From contig NZ_CP026378.1 in assembly GCF_002953215.1 (NCBI RefSeq), positions 1,470,540 to 1,534,539 on the forward strand: a stretch of 64,000 bases of DNA, in the 5' to 3' direction. Position numbers and translations under genes: made by a program. This document shows, in pieces, positions 52,886-64,000 of this stretch. Below the pieces are notes generated by a model, which made no database searches, was not told the origin of the DNA, and was given only the letters and a program-made list of their open reading frames with translations. Each line of letters opens with the position of its first letter. The first letter of the stretch is position 1. The DNA comes from Mixta calida (GTDB taxonomy: Bacteria; Pseudomonadota; Gammaproteobacteria; Enterobacterales; Enterobacteriaceae).

Positions 52886-54470
52886 CCCGCACGATCGATG
52901 GCATATTGCTGACCCACACCTGATTTTTTCCACGCCGTTTGGCCTGATAGAGCGCCGCATCCGCCTGAGCGATCAGCGCGGCAGGCGTGGTGACGGGCAG
53001 CACGCGCGGCTGCCAGTGCATGCCAATACTGATGGTCACCACCTTTTCCGGCACGCTGCTTTTCTCATGGGGCAGCGCCAGCGACGCTACCGCGCGTACC
53101 GTCTGCAACGCTAACAGATGCGCCTCCGGCTGCGTCTTATCGGCGACGACGATAATAAATTCTTCGCCGCCGTAGCGGGCGACAAAGTCTTCGCTGTGCT
53201 GCAACTGTTGCTTCAGACAGGCGCCCACCTGACGCAAACATTCGTCGCCTGCCAGGTGACCGTAGTTATCGTTGTAGGCTTTAAAGGCGTCGATATCGAT
53301 CAGCATGATGGTCAACGGCGTACGCAGCTTCAGCGCGCGCTCCATCGCGCGCGGCAGAAACCAGTCCAGCTGACGGCGGTTGGCCAGTCCGGTCAGGCCG
53401 TCAAGCATCGCCAGACCCTGCAACGTGCGATTCATGCAGGTAAGCTGATCGCGCACGCGCGTGAGCTCCAGCTGGTTGCGCAGATTCAGCCGGATATGAT
53501 GCAGAATAATAAAGCCCAGCACGAACAGCAGCGCCAGCAGCACCAGGTTCAACAGCACAAAGCTGATAGAATCGGCGATCCAGTCCTGCCTGATCTGTTG
53601 GCGGTCGTAGCCCGCCGTTACTACCAGCGGATAGCTTTTCAGACTGGCGTAGCCAAAAATACGCGCGCGCCCGTCCACCGCCGCCCGATAGACCGCCGCG
53701 CCGCTGGCGGTGTTTTTCAACAGGTCGGTAAACAGCGGGCTTAAAGAGATGTTTTGGTTGATCAACGCATCGCTGTAAGGACGAATATAGAGCAGATGTC
53801 CATCCGCCTTCATTAACGCCATCAGATCGCGATCGCCCAGATTGTAGTAATCGTATACCTGGCGAAAATAGTCGAGGCGGATACCGGCCATCACCACGCC
53901 GCGAAAACGGCCATCGGGATAGTTGAGACGGGCGGAGACGGGGATAATCATATGGCCGTTGATGCGGCTGCGGATCACATCGCCGATATGCAGCTGGCTT
54001 TCGGCAGAGTCGCGGTGAAAGCGGAAATATTCCCGGTCGGCGTTATTGCTATTGAGCGGCAGCGCGCTATCGGAGGCGACCATTGGCTGGCCCTCCTCAT
54101 TGTAAATCACGATGTTATCCAGCGGCGGCAGCGCCGCCTTGCGCGTATGCAGCAGCTGGCGCAGATAGTCGAGCTGCGACGCAATGCCGTTGTCATCGAT
54201 GCGGTCGCGGATGTCGCGTAGCGTCAGATCGATCTGGAGAAAGGTATCTTCCGCCTGACGTGAAAGGGAAACCGATAAGTTGCGCGCGTTTTCTTCCGTA
54301 ATGTGCAACGTGCGCTGCCAGCTGTTCCACAGCGTCCAGCTGTCAATAGCGATGACCGCGCTGCTGATGACGAACAGAAACACCAGCATCATCTGGCGCA
54401 GCACGGGTTTTGACGCGCTGTCGCTCTCTGCGTTCATTACGTGCGCTTGCTTCTTTTTTCCATTATCCAT
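52878..54470 (-). CDS. Membrane diguanylate cyclase with Cache-type sensor
   Basis: A 530-aa protein: helix 1 (about 25-46), a periplasmic sensor (about 50-300, dCache-like, with LDNIVIYNEEGQPMVAS and DREYFRFHRDS), helix 2 (about 305-327), a short coiled coil, and a C-terminal GGDEF domain. The active site reads GGEEF at 434-438 (RYGGEEF), a functional variant, with DIDAFKAYNDNYGHLAGDECL before it. It should make c-di-GMP in response to an external signal. No obvious inhibitory RxxD motif is seen just before GGEEF. It stands alone between ybiT and moeB, and its 3' end lies inside the ybiT terminator. Confidence 0.92.
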   Translation of the reverse strand: MDNGKKKQAHVMNAESDSASKPVLRQMMLVFLFVISSAVIAIDSWTLWNSWQRTLHITEENARNLSVSLSRQAEDTFLQIDLTLRDIRDRIDDNGIASQLDYLRQLLHTRKAALPPLDNIVIYNEEGQPMVASDSALPLNSNNADREYFRFHRDSAESQLHIGDVIRSRINGHMIIPVSARLNYPDGRFRGVVMAGIRLDYFRQVYDYYNLGDRDLMALMKADGHLLYIRPYSDALINQNISLSPLFTDLLKNTASGAAVYRAAVDGRARIFGYASLKSYPLVVTAGYDRQQIRQDWIADSISFVLLNLVLLALLFVLGFIILHHIRLNLRNQLELTRVRDQLTCMNRTLQGLAMLDGLTGLANRRQLDWFLPRAMERALKLRTPLTIMLIDIDAFKAYNDNYGHLAGDECLRQVGACLKQQLQHSEDFVARYGGEEFIIVVADKTQPEAHLLALQTVRAVASLALPHEKSSVPEKVVTISIGMHWQPRVLPVTTPAALIAQADAALYQAKRRGKNQVWVSNMPSIVREK

Positions 54471-54539
54471 GCTTCAAATATAACCAGGGAAAGGAAAAGC
54501 TGCTGAGTAACAAGCGCAACAGAGGCGGGCGGCGTCGTT

Positions 54540-55304
54540 TCAGGGCTGGCCGTGGCCGCATACTTCGCAGGCGGGATCTTTCGCCACCTTCATTTCACGA
54601 AACTGCAACGTCATCGCATCGTACATCAGCAGTTTGCCAGCGACCGGCGCCCCGTAGCGCGTCAGCAGACGGATCGCCTCCATTGCCTGCAATGCGCCGA
54701 TCACGCCCACCAGCGGCGCCATCACGCCCGCTTCCACGCAGCTAAGAGCTTCGCCGCCGAACAGTCGGCTGAGGCAGCGGTAGCAGGGCTGATTTTCATC
54801 CTGCCAGCTGAAGACGCTGATCTGGCCTTCCATGCGGATCGCCGCGCCGGAGACCAGCGGCACGCGGTGCTGATGGCAGAGTCGGTTCAGCTGTTCGCGC
54901 GTCGCCACGTTGTCGCTGCAATCCAGCACCACCTGATGCTGCGCGATCAGCGCCGCCAGATCGTCATCCTCCAGCCGGGCGTTAACCGCGCGCAGCTGAA
55001 TCAGCGGATTGATTTGCGTCAGCCGTCGGCGCGCCGATTCCACCTTCGGCGCGCCGATCTCCGCGTCGCTGTGCAGCACCTGACGTTGCAGGTTGGAGCG
55101 CGACACCACGTCAAAATCGAGCAGGGTCAGCGTGCCGACGCCGGCCGATGCCAGATAAGGGCTGGCGGCGCAGCCCAGCCCGCCCAGGCCCACCACCAGC
55201 GCGCTGGCGGCTTTCAGCTGTTCCTGGCCCTCAAAATCGAAACCGCGCAGCACGATCTGGCGGTTATAGCGCAGGGTCTCTTCGTCAGTCAGCTCAGGCA
55301 GCAT
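54540..55304 (-). CDS. moeB: Molybdopterin-synthase adenylyltransferase MoeB
   Basis: A 254-aa E1-like enzyme that adenylates the C-terminus of MoaD so it can receive sulfur. ATP-binding VVGLGGLGCAASPYLASAGV (about 34-53), the Arg of RSNLQRQ, and zinc-binding CYRC and CEVC pairs are present. ATG 55304 has GGGAGG 5 bases ahead and lies 1 bp after the moeA stop; the longer open frame is inside moeA and is not used. Confidence 0.95.
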   Translation of the reverse strand: MLPELTDEETLRYNRQIVLRGFDFEGQEQLKAASALVVGLGGLGCAASPYLASAGVGTLTLLDFDVVSRSNLQRQVLHSDAEIGAPKVESARRRLTQINPLIQLRAVNARLEDDDLAALIAQHQVVLDCSDNVATREQLNRLCHQHRVPLVSGAAIRMEGQISVFSWQDENQPCYRCLSRLFGGEALSCVEAGVMAPLVGVIGALQAMEAIRLLTRYGAPVAGKLLMYDAMTLQFREMKVAKDPACEVCGHGQP

Positions 55305-55305
55305 C

Positions 55306-56538
55306 TCAGCCTCCCAGCAGAGCATTGAAAGGTTCGATCTCCACCCATTCGCCCGGCTCCACGCTGCCGCGATCGCGCTCCAGCACGATAAAACAGTTGG
55401 CCTGGCTGAAAGAGCTGAAAACATGGGAGCCCTGATGCCCGGTGCTGGCGACCTGCAGTTCGCCATCTTCGCCGCGACTCACCACGCCGCGCTGGAAATC
55501 GAGGCGCCCCGGCGACTTTTTCAGACGGGTGACGGCGCGCGCGCGCTGACGCGGCGGCAGCGCAGAGCCTTGCAGTCCGCTCAGCTTCGCCAGCAGCGGT
55601 TGCACCAGCTGATAGAAGGTGACGGCGGCGGAAACCGGATTGCCCGGCAGCCCGCAGAACCAGCTTTTGCTCAGGCGGCCGAAGGCGAACGGCTTGCCGG
55701 GTTTGATTGCCAGCTTCCAGAAGGTGATTTCTCCCAGCTCGTCCAGCATCGCTTTGGTATAGTCCGCCTCGCCAACCGAGACGCCGCCGCTGCTGATCAC
55801 CAGGTCCGCCTCTTTGTCGGCGCGCACAAAGGCGGCGCGCAGCGCGTCGGGATCGTCGCGGATAATGCCGAGGTCGATCACCTCGCAGCCGAGCGCGTCA
55901 AGCATCAGGCGCACGGTAAAGCGGTTAGTGTCGTAAATCTGACCCGCCGCCAGCGGTTCGCCGACCGGCTGTAGTTCATCGCCGGTGGAGAAAATCGCCA
56001 CGCGCAGCCGACGCAGCACCTCGACCTCGCCGATGCCCAGCGAGGCGATCAGCGGCAGTTCCGCCGCGCCCAGCCGCACGCCCGCCGCCAGCACGCTATC
56101 GCCCTGACGAATATCTTCACCGGCGCGACGAATGTTCTGTCCCGCCTTCACCCCGGCGGTAAAGCGAACGCGGTCGCCTTCCGGCACGGTCTCTTCCTGC
56201 ATCACCACCGCTTCAGCGCCCGCGGGCACCGGCGCGCCGGTCATAATGCGAATGCAGCTGCCTGCGGGCCAGTCGCCGTTAAAGGGCGCGCCGGCGAAAG
56301 CTTTCCCGGCGACCGGCAGCGCGTCGCCGTTGAGATCGCTCAGGCGCACGGCATAACCATCCATCGCCGAGTTATCGAACGGCGGCACGTTGAGCGGCGA
56401 CACTACCGGCGCGGCGGTGATGCGGCCTGCGGCGGTATAAATTGAAAGACGTTCGCTGTCGGTCAGCGGCGTCAGCTGCGCCAGCATTTTTTGCCGGGCG
56501 TCTTCAAGGGAGATAAGTCCCGCAGTAAAACTTTCCAT
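55306..56538 (-). CDS. moeA: Molybdopterin molybdenumtransferase MoeA
   Basis: A 410-aa enzyme inserting molybdate into adenylylated molybdopterin. [15 protein letters not shown] near the N-terminus, [38 protein letters not shown] and [13 protein letters not shown] are the family motifs. It forms an operon with moeB, as in E. coli. The 237-bp divergent region to iaaA holds the promoters; a GATATAACG stretch there resembles half a ModE site but has no partner. Confidence 0.96.
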   Translation of the reverse strand: MESFTAGLISLEDARQKMLAQLTPLTDSERLSIYTAAGRITAAPVVSPLNVPPFDNSAMDGYAVRLSDLNGDALPVAGKAFAGAPFNGDWPAGSCIRIMTGAPVPAGAEAVVMQEETVPEGDRVRFTAGVKAGQNIRRAGEDIRQGDSVLAAGVRLGAAELPLIASLGIGEVEVLRRLRVAIFSTGDELQPVGEPLAAGQIYDTNRFTVRLMLDALGCEVIDLGIIRDDPDALRAAFVRADKEADLVISSGGVSVGEADYTKAMLDELGEITFWKLAIKPGKPFAFGRLSKSWFCGLPGNPVSAAVTFYQLVQPLLAKLSGLQGSALPPRQRARAVTRLKKSPGRLDFQRGVVSRGEDGELQVASTGHQGSHVFSSFSQANCFIVLERDRGSVEPGEWVEIEPFNALLGG

Positions 56539-56775
56539 TTGGCCTCCGGCCAGAAATGACGGATGGCGCCTATTATGGCGCGAAACGGCCCAACGATCAT
56601 CCTGTCCGCGTGTGGGTTAAGTTTGGTTATGAGATATAACGCTTTGTTATTAAAGCGTGCCGGGCTTTCTGCTTTACATCGTCTTCATGGCTACCTATAG
56701 TCAAAATTTGCCGAAAAATCATAACATCACATCATCTCAGCCGTTTCCGGCGGATTCAGAACACAGGGTAAACGC

Positions 56776-57732
56776 ATGATGGGCAGAGCAGCTATTGCCA
56801 TTCACGGCGGCGCGGGAGCGATTGCACGCGCAGCGCTGAGCGCCGGGCAGGAACAACGCTATTTGGAGGCGTTAAGCAACATTGTCGCCAGCGGACAGGC
56901 GATCCTCGCGGCGGGCGGCAGCGCGCTGGATGCCGTGACGGAGGCGGTGCGTCTGCTGGAAGAGTGCCCGCTGTTCAACGCCGGGAAAGGCAGCGTCTTT
57001 ACCCACAACGGCACGCACGAACTCGACGCCTGCATTATGGATGGCCGCACGCAGAACGCGGGCGCAGTCGCAGGCGTGGCGCGCATTCGCAACCCGGTGC
57101 TGGCGGCGCGCGCGGTGCTGGAAAACAGCCCGCACGTTTTACTGAGCGGCGCGGGCGCGGAACAGTTCGCCCTTGAACAGGGGCTGGAGCAGGTGGCGCC
57201 CGATTTCTTCTCGACCGACGAGCGCTGGCAGCAGCTACAGCGCGCGCTGGCGTCGCAGCAGACGCTGCTGGATCACGACGGCGCGGCGCAAGCGGCCCCG
57301 CTCGACGCCGACCGCAAGCTGGGCACCGTCGGCGCCGTAGCGTGCGACGGCGAAGGCAACCTTGCCGCCGCCACCTCGACCGGCGGCATGACCAATAAGC
57401 GGCCAGGGCGCGTAGGCGATTCGCCCCTGCCGGGCGCCGGCTGCTTTAGCAACAGGCGGGTGGCGGTCTCCTGCACCGGCACTGGCGAAGTCTTTATTCG
57501 CACCCTGGCCGCCTATGACGTCGCCGCGCTGATGGAATACAGCGGCTACAGTCTGCGCCAGGCATGCGCGCACGTGATTCACGATAAAATCCCCACGCTG
57601 GAGGGCAGCGGCGGCCTGATCGCCATCGACGCCGACGGCAATATCGCCATGCCGTTCAACACCGAAGGCATGTATCGCGGCTACGGCTATGCGGGCGAAA
57701 GTCCGGTAGTGGATATCTGGCGGACACGCTAA
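56776..57732 (+). CDS. iaaA: Isoaspartyl peptidase/L-asparaginase
   Basis: A 318-aa N-terminal-nucleophile hydrolase that cleaves itself before the Thr in LGTVGAV (T184) to give two subunits. AIHGGAGAI, NAGKGSVFTHNGTHELDA, STGGMTNKRPGRVGDSP and CTGTGEVFIRTLAAYD are conserved. It degrades isoaspartyl dipeptides and asparagine and lies directly before gsiA (9 bp), so released peptides and imported glutathione may share regulation. AGGG precedes ATG 56776. Confidence 0.95.
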   Translation: MMGRAAIAIHGGAGAIARAALSAGQEQRYLEALSNIVASGQAILAAGGSALDAVTEAVRLLEECPLFNAGKGSVFTHNGTHELDACIMDGRTQNAGAVAGVARIRNPVLAARAVLENSPHVLLSGAGAEQFALEQGLEQVAPDFFSTDERWQQLQRALASQQTLLDHDGAAQAAPLDADRKLGTVGAVACDGEGNLAAATSTGGMTNKRPGRVGDSPLPGAGCFSNRRVAVSCTGTGEVFIRTLAAYDVAALMEYSGYSLRQACAHVIHDKIPTLEGSGGLIAIDADGNIAMPFNTEGMYRGYGYAGESPVVDIWRTR

Positions 57733-57741
57733 GGAGCCGCC

Positions 57742-59601
<1,860 letters not shown>

Positions 59602-59653
59602 GCGGGCCCGGCTTTTGCATAACTCAGACAGGGACTACAGGAGAATAAGCATT

Positions 59654-61192
59654 ATGACAATTCAGACCTCACGCAAATGGCTGTTGACGGCCGGCCTGCT
59701 CGGCGCCGTCGCCGCCGCGCCCGCCTGGGCGGCGAAGGATGCGGTTATCGCCGTCGGCTCCAACTTCACCACCCTCGATCCGTACGACGCCAACGACACG
59801 CTGTCGCAGGCGGTGGCGAAATCTTTTTATCAGGGGCTGTTCGGCTTCGATAAAGATATGAAGCTGGTGAACGTGCTGGCGGAAAGCTATCAGGCCAGCC
59901 CGGACGGCCTGACCTGGACTATCAAGCTGCGCTCCGGCATTAAGTTCCAGGACGGCACCGACTTCAACGCCGAAGCGGTGAAGGTCAACCTCGACCGCGC
60001 CAGCGACGAGGATAACCACCTTAAGCGCTACAACCTGTTTAAGCATATCGCCACCACCGAGGTGATTGATCCCACCACGGTGAAAATCACTCTGAAGCAG
60101 CCGTTCTCCGCCTTTATCAATATTCTGGCGCACCCGGCGGCGGCGATGATCTCGCCGACGGCGCTGAAAAAATATGGCAAAGAGATCGGCTTCCATCCGG
60201 TCGGCACCGGGCCGTATGAGTTTGTCACCTGGAATCAGACCGATTTTGTGAAGGTGAAGAAGTGGGATGGCTACTGGAAAAAAGGCTATCCGAAGCTGGA
60301 TTCCATCACCTGGCGTCCGATTGTCGACAACAACACCCGCGCGGCGATGCTGCAAACCGGCGAGGCTAACTTCGCCTTCCCGGTTCCCTACGAGCAGGCG
60401 AAGCGGCTGGAGCAAAACGGCAAGCTGGATCTGGTCAGTTCGCCCTCGATCATGCAACGTTATATCAGCCTGAACGTGACGCAGAAGCCGTTTGATAATC
60501 CGAAAGTACGTGAGGCGATCAACTACGCCATTAACCGTCAGGCGCTGACTAAGGTCGCTTTTGCCGGTTACGCCACTCCAGCGACCGGCATTGTGCCGCC
60601 GTCGATTGAGTATGCGCAGAGCTATCCGCCGTTTGAATACAACCCGGCAAAGGCGCGCGAGCTGCTGAAAGAGGCGGGCTACCCCAACGGCTTCAGCACG
60701 ACGCTCTGGTCTTCTCATAACCACAGCACCGCGCAGAAAGTGTTGCAGTTTACCCAGCAGCAACTGGCGCAGGTCGGCATCAAGGTGAAAGTCACCGCGA
60801 TGGACGCCGGACAACGCGCGGCGGAAGTCGAAGGCAAAGGGCAGAAAGAGAGCGGCGTGCGCATGTTCTACACCGGCTGGTCCGCCTCCACCGGCGAAGC
60901 GGACTGGGCGCTGACGCCGCTGTTCGCCACCTCATCCTGGCCGCCGACCATCTTTAACACCGCGTTCTACAGCAATGAGCAGGTGGATAAAGATCTCAGC
61001 GACGCGCTGAAAACCACCGATAAGGCGAAAAAGGCGCAGCTGTATAAAGATGCGCAGGATCGCATCTGGAACGATCGCCCGTGGGTGCCGCTGGTGGTAG
61101 AGAAGTTGGTCTCAGCGAACACCAAATCGCTTACCGGGTTCTACGTGATGCCGGATACCTCATTTAACTTTGATGAAGCCGATCTGAAGTAA
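59654..61192 (+). CDS. gsiB: Periplasmic glutathione-binding protein
   Basis: A 512-aa SBP family 5 protein with signal peptide ([20 protein letters not shown], cleavage near AWA-AKD). The mature part has [29 protein letters not shown] (by region), [15 protein letters not shown] and the [19 protein letters not shown] stretch of GsiB. ATG 59654 begins the signal peptide and follows AGGAGA; the longer open frame runs back into gsiA. Confidence 0.95.
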   Translation: MTIQTSRKWLLTAGLLGAVAAAPAWAAKDAVIAVGSNFTTLDPYDANDTLSQAVAKSFYQGLFGFDKDMKLVNVLAESYQASPDGLTWTIKLRSGIKFQDGTDFNAEAVKVNLDRASDEDNHLKRYNLFKHIATTEVIDPTTVKITLKQPFSAFINILAHPAAAMISPTALKKYGKEIGFHPVGTGPYEFVTWNQTDFVKVKKWDGYWKKGYPKLDSITWRPIVDNNTRAAMLQTGEANFAFPVPYEQAKRLEQNGKLDLVSSPSIMQRYISLNVTQKPFDNPKVREAINYAINRQALTKVAFAGYATPATGIVPPSIEYAQSYPPFEYNPAKARELLKEAGYPNGFSTTLWSSHNHSTAQKVLQFTQQQLAQVGIKVKVTAMDAGQRAAEVEGKGQKESGVRMFYTGWSASTGEADWALTPLFATSSWPPTIFNTAFYSNEQVDKDLSDALKTTDKAKKAQLYKDAQDRIWNDRPWVPLVVEKLVSANTKSLTGFYVMPDTSFNFDEADLK

Positions 61193-61243
61193 TGTTCGCA
61201 GACGCCGGTTATACCGGCCGGCGTCTGCGGCGCAGGGAAACGC

Positions 61244-62164
61244 ATGCTGAACTATTTCCTTAAACGCCTGCTGGGCCTGATTCCAACGCTGCTGATTGTG
61301 GCGGTACTGGTCTTTCTGTTTGTGCATCTGCTGCCGGGCGATCCGGCGCGGCTGGTGGCCGGGCCGGAAGCGGATGCGACGGTAGTCAATCTGGTGCGCC
61401 AGGAGCTGGGGCTGGATCAACCGCTGCCGCAGCAGTTCTGGCACTTTATGATTAACGCGCTGCAGGGCGATTTCGGCACTTCGATGGTCTCGAAACGGCC
61501 GGTATCGCAGGAGATCGCCTCGCGCTTTATGCCAACCTTTTGGCTGACGCTGACCAGCATGATCTGGTCAGTGATTTTCGGTATGGCGATCGGCATCGTC
61601 TCCGCCGTCTGGCGCAACCGCTGGCCGGATCGCATCGGCATGACGCTGGCGGTCTCCGGCATCTCTTTTCCCGCCTTCGCGCTGGGCATGCTGCTGATGC
61701 AGGTCTTCTCCGTCGAGCTGGGCTGGCTGCCGACCGTCGGCGCCGACAGCTGGCGGCACTATATCCTGCCGTCGGTGACGCTGGGCGCGGCGGTGGCGTC
61801 GATTATGGCGCGCTTCACCCGCGCCTCTTTCGTCGAGGTGATGCAGGAGGACTACATGCGCACCGCGCGCGCGAAGGGCGTGCGCGAATCGCGGGTGTTA
61901 GTGAAACATGGCTTGCGCAACGCCATGATTCCGGTGGTCACCATGATGGGGTTGCAGTTTGGCTTTCTGCTGGGCGGCTCGATTGTGGTGGAAGTGGTGT
62001 TTAACTGGCCAGGGCTGGGACGCCTGCTGGTGGATTCGGTGGAGATGCGCGACTATCCGGTGATTCAGGCGGAGGTGCTGCTGTTTTCGCTGGAGTTTAT
62101 TTTGATCAACCTGATTGTGGACATGCTGTATGCCGCTATCAATCCCGCCATACGCTACAAATAA
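61244..62164 (+). CDS. gsiC: Glutathione ABC transporter permease GsiC
   Basis: A 306-aa DppB-type permease, six helices: N-terminal [33 protein letters not shown], the EAA loop [30 protein letters not shown] (by region) and the pore-lining end. It pairs with GsiD. Starts 51 bp after gsiB, ends 9 bp before gsiD. Confidence 0.95.
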   Translation: MLNYFLKRLLGLIPTLLIVAVLVFLFVHLLPGDPARLVAGPEADATVVNLVRQELGLDQPLPQQFWHFMINALQGDFGTSMVSKRPVSQEIASRFMPTFWLTLTSMIWSVIFGMAIGIVSAVWRNRWPDRIGMTLAVSGISFPAFALGMLLMQVFSVELGWLPTVGADSWRHYILPSVTLGAAVASIMARFTRASFVEVMQEDYMRTARAKGVRESRVLVKHGLRNAMIPVVTMMGLQFGFLLGGSIVVEVVFNWPGLGRLLVDSVEMRDYPVIQAEVLLFSLEFILINLIVDMLYAAINPAIRYK

Positions 62165-62173
62165 GGAGCTGCG

Positions 62174-63079
62174 ATGAACAACTGGCGACGTGAAGCGGCT
62201 TTGAAGGCAATGCCTCTGCAACGCAACGACGGAGTGCGCACGCCGTGGCGCGAGTTCTGGCGGCGCTTTCGTCGTCAGCATGTGGCGCTAGTGGCTGGCG
62301 TATTCGTGCTGGCGCTGATTGTGCTGGCGATTATCGCCCCGTGGGTGGCGCCGTTCGATGCAGAGAACTATTTCGACTACGACCGGCTCACCGAAGGGCC
62401 GTCCGCCATGCACTGGTTCGGCGTCGATTCGCTGGGGCGCGATATCTTCAGCCGCGTGCTGGTCGGCACGCGCATTTCGCTGCTGGCGGGCTTCTTTTCC
62501 GTGGCGATCGGCACGGTGATCGGTACCGCGCTCGGCCTGCTGGCGGGCTACTACGAAGGCTGGTGGGATCGCATCATTATGCGCATCTGCGACGTATTGT
62601 TCGCTTTTCCCGGCATTCTGCTGGCGATTGCGGTGGTGGCGATCATGGGCAGCGGCATGTCCAACGTGATTGTCGCGGTGGCGATTTTCAGCGTGCCCGC
62701 TTTCGCCCGTCTGGTGCGCGGCAATACGCTGGTGTTAAAGCATCAGACTTTTATCGAATCGGCGCGCAGCATCGGCGCTTCGGACTGGACGATTATTGTG
62801 CGCCATATTTTGCCCGGTACGGTATCGTCGATCGTGGTCTATTTCACTATGCGCATCGGCACGTCGATCATTACCGCCGCCAGCCTCTCTTTCCTTGGAC
62901 TTGGCGCGCAGCCGCCGACGCCGGAGTGGGGCGCGATGCTGAACGAGGCGCGGGCGGATATGGTGATGGCGCCGCACGTGGCGATCTTCCCCAGCCTGGC
63001 GATTTTCCTGACGGTGCTAGCGTTCAACCTGCTGGGCGACGGCCTGCGCGACGCGCTCGATCCGAAGCTGAAGAGTTGA
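62174..63079 (+). CDS. gsiD: Glutathione ABC transporter permease GsiD
   Basis: A 301-aa DppC-type permease: N-terminal OppC_N region ([19 protein letters not shown]), [21 protein letters not shown], the EAA loop [22 protein letters not shown] and the [20 protein letters not shown] signature. Last gene of the iaaA-gsiABCD unit; a terminator follows 15 bp on. Confidence 0.95.
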   Translation: MNNWRREAALKAMPLQRNDGVRTPWREFWRRFRRQHVALVAGVFVLALIVLAIIAPWVAPFDAENYFDYDRLTEGPSAMHWFGVDSLGRDIFSRVLVGTRISLLAGFFSVAIGTVIGTALGLLAGYYEGWWDRIIMRICDVLFAFPGILLAIAVVAIMGSGMSNVIVAVAIFSVPAFARLVRGNTLVLKHQTFIESARSIGASDWTIIVRHILPGTVSSIVVYFTMRIGTSIITAASLSFLGLGAQPPTPEWGAMLNEARADMVMAPHVAIFPSLAIFLTVLAFNLLGDGLRDALDPKLKS

Positions 63080-63094
63080 TATCTGTAAAGACAG

Positions 63095-63118
63095 AGCCCC
63101 GTATATCGGGGCTGTTTT
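63095..63118 (+). terminator. Rho-independent terminator of the gsi operon
   Basis: AGCCCCG and CGGGGCT pair around TATAT, then GTTTTT. Confidence 0.9.
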
Positions 63119-63285
63119 TCGCTGGTGGGACAAGTGTGCTTCCGCATGCGGTCGACTGGAAACTGTTCAGGTAAGGTGTTTTAATCATTTGGGATGTTTA
63201 AGGAAAGGATCCGATGACAGGGCTTTGCAGGGAAAGCACAGGCTGATTTGTTTGGGGCAGGTGATGGTTAATTAGGGATGAAAGA

Positions 63286-63618
63286 ATGACAACAAGTGAA
63301 GAATTGCTTTTAAAGTCGGGCTTCAGTCAAAAAGAAGTACAAAAGCTCAAGAACAATATTGAAAATCACGGCGGCTCACTCGATTCAGTCATTCATGATC
63401 TGTCTAACCGCTTCATAGCCTCAAGATGGATTTCTGTCGTTTCGTTAATCGTTTTTGTTCTTACGCTGATAATGGCGGCCAAAGACACCGTCGTCACGCT
63501 GACTATTACTCTGGCTATTGTGCTGTCTTTTGTCTGGTTTTTGGCCCCTGCCAGGCTTGCATATAAATCCTGGCGGTATCGTAAAATGATGGCGGTTAAT
63601 TCTGGGCGGCATCAGTAA
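63286..63618 (+). CDS. Small two-helix membrane protein, unrecognised
   Basis: A 110-aa protein: a polar helical N-terminus (about 1-45, Lys/Glu/Asn-rich), two membrane helices (about 48-64 and 68-90) and a short basic tail. No known family comes to mind. The base composition is clearly lower in GC than the gsi genes. It converges on, and overlaps by 23 bp, the 3' end of a DUF4225-like protein. Small membrane proteins with this layout are often immunity proteins, which is possible here but not shown. Confidence 0.65.
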   Translation: MTTSEELLLKSGFSQKEVQKLKNNIENHGGSLDSVIHDLSNRFIASRWISVVSLIVFVLTLIMAAKDTVVTLTITLAIVLSFVWFLAPARLAYKSWRYRKMMAVNSGRHQ

Positions 63619-64000
63619 CAGACATTAGATCAAATATCACTTTCGCTTTAACGCCGTAGCCCACAATTTTCATCGTTAATTTTGGCTGACTCATTGTGCT
63701 GACTTTTCGATAATAATCGGTGGGTAAGTATCGAAATAAGCGCCACGTTCCTGGGCGTCGCAACAGTCCAAAAATGCTGTATGCATTGGCCGCGAGGGAG
63801 ATTGTCTTGTATGCCGCCAGACCGCTTTTGGGGCTAAAGCCCATGAATTCAGCGGTGGACATAGCCGCGTCTGCCACCAGTCCTTCCGATGCTTTATTGC
63901 CCTGCACGTAATGCGCCACTTCTTTGCTTATGCCGTTCGTTCCGTCAGTAACAAGCACAGCACCCGCCAAAACACCCAGCGGTGTCATGGTGCTGATAAG
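63596..64000 (-). CDS. DUF4225-like protein, C-terminal part (continues past the window)
   Basis: The frame stays open to the window edge, so only about the last 134 residues are seen; the ATG at 63988 is probably internal. The sequence (GTNGISKEVAHYVQGN, AAMSTAEFMGFSPKSGLAAYKTISL, GTWRLFRYLPTDYYRKVSTMSQPKLTMKIVGYG by region) resembles the C-terminus of DUF4225 proteins, a family of enterobacteria often found near type VI secretion or polymorphic-toxin loci. The N-terminus has Gly/Ala-rich hydrophobic segments that could insert in membranes. Lower GC than the backbone. Confidence 0.6.
   Translation of the reverse strand, partial: LISTMTPLGVLAGAVLVTDGTNGISKEVAHYVQGNKASEGLVADAAMSTAEFMGFSPKSGLAAYKTISLAANAYSIFGLLRRPGTWRLFRYLPTDYYRKVSTMSQPKLTMKIVGYGVKAKVIFDLMSVTDAAQN

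Noticed and set aside
56600..56660. ModE site between moeA and iaaA
   Set aside because: Only one half (GATATAACG) resembles the consensus; no inverted partner at the right distance.

Overview
The window is a chromosomal segment of an enterobacterium, most likely Erwiniaceae (Pantoea/Mixta/Erwinia-like). This rests on gene order from about 25 kb onward that follows the Escherichia coli order (osmF-yehYXW/yohO/mlrA; dinG-ybiB; rlmF-ybiO-glnQPH-dps-rhtA-ompX-mntS-mntR-ybiR; ybiT; moeBA-iaaA-gsiABCD), GC-rich codon use, and a membrane gluconate/ketogluconate oxidation set typical of Erwiniaceae. Genus is an inference.

Region 1 (1-12949) is bounded by two directly repeated IS1 copies (1-501, cut by the window edge; 12182-12949, complete at 768 bp). 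The DNA between them is visibly less GC-rich than the rest. It holds a GGDEF/EAL protein that lost its 5' end to IS1, a decayed NCS1 permease, a secreted royal-jelly-type protein, and a sugar-acid cluster: an ACS-family MFS transporter, a 2-hydroxyacid (2-ketogluconate-type) dehydrogenase, idnR, idnO, idnK, a tri-heme cytochrome c, and a GMC dehydrogenase that lost its N-terminal half to the second IS1. Genes cut at both inner ends, with no 9-bp duplication around the complete IS1, suggest an IS1 composite element or IS1-driven rearrangement. CRP sites with perfect or near-perfect half-sites precede both arms of the gluconate cluster.

Region 2 (12950-25000) carries ygfF (with its own CRP box), yciF, an MpaB/DUF2236 oxygenase, a SUFU-like protein, a chemoreceptor with a sigma-28 promoter, idi (overlapping tail-to-tail with an MFS gene) and the osmF-yehYXW importer. 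Region 3 (24966-27137) has the 35-aa yohO, mlrA, a TTGTACA operator resembling the MlrA site, and an XRE-cupin/GNAT pair.

Region 4 (27212-44725) has LexA-controlled dinG-ybiB, three metabolic enzymes, rlmF, ybiO, the glutamine importer glnHPQ with NtrC/sigma-54 signals, dps with an RpoS-type promoter, rhtA, ompX, and a manganese unit. In that unit a clear MntR box lies between mntR and a divergent pair of small genes: a 25-aa membrane peptide and a 71-aa MntS-like protein.

Region 5 (44726-52807) is an EmrAB-type efflux operon whose outer-membrane channel gene has a one-base frameshift, then a sugar porter, sitting between ybiR and ybiT. Region 6 (52858-63118) has a Cache-type diguanylate cyclase, moeBA, iaaA and the glutathione importer gsiABCD. 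The right edge (63286-64000) enters lower-GC DNA with a two-helix membrane protein converging on the 3' end of a DUF4225-like protein. No tRNA, rRNA or CRISPR array was seen.
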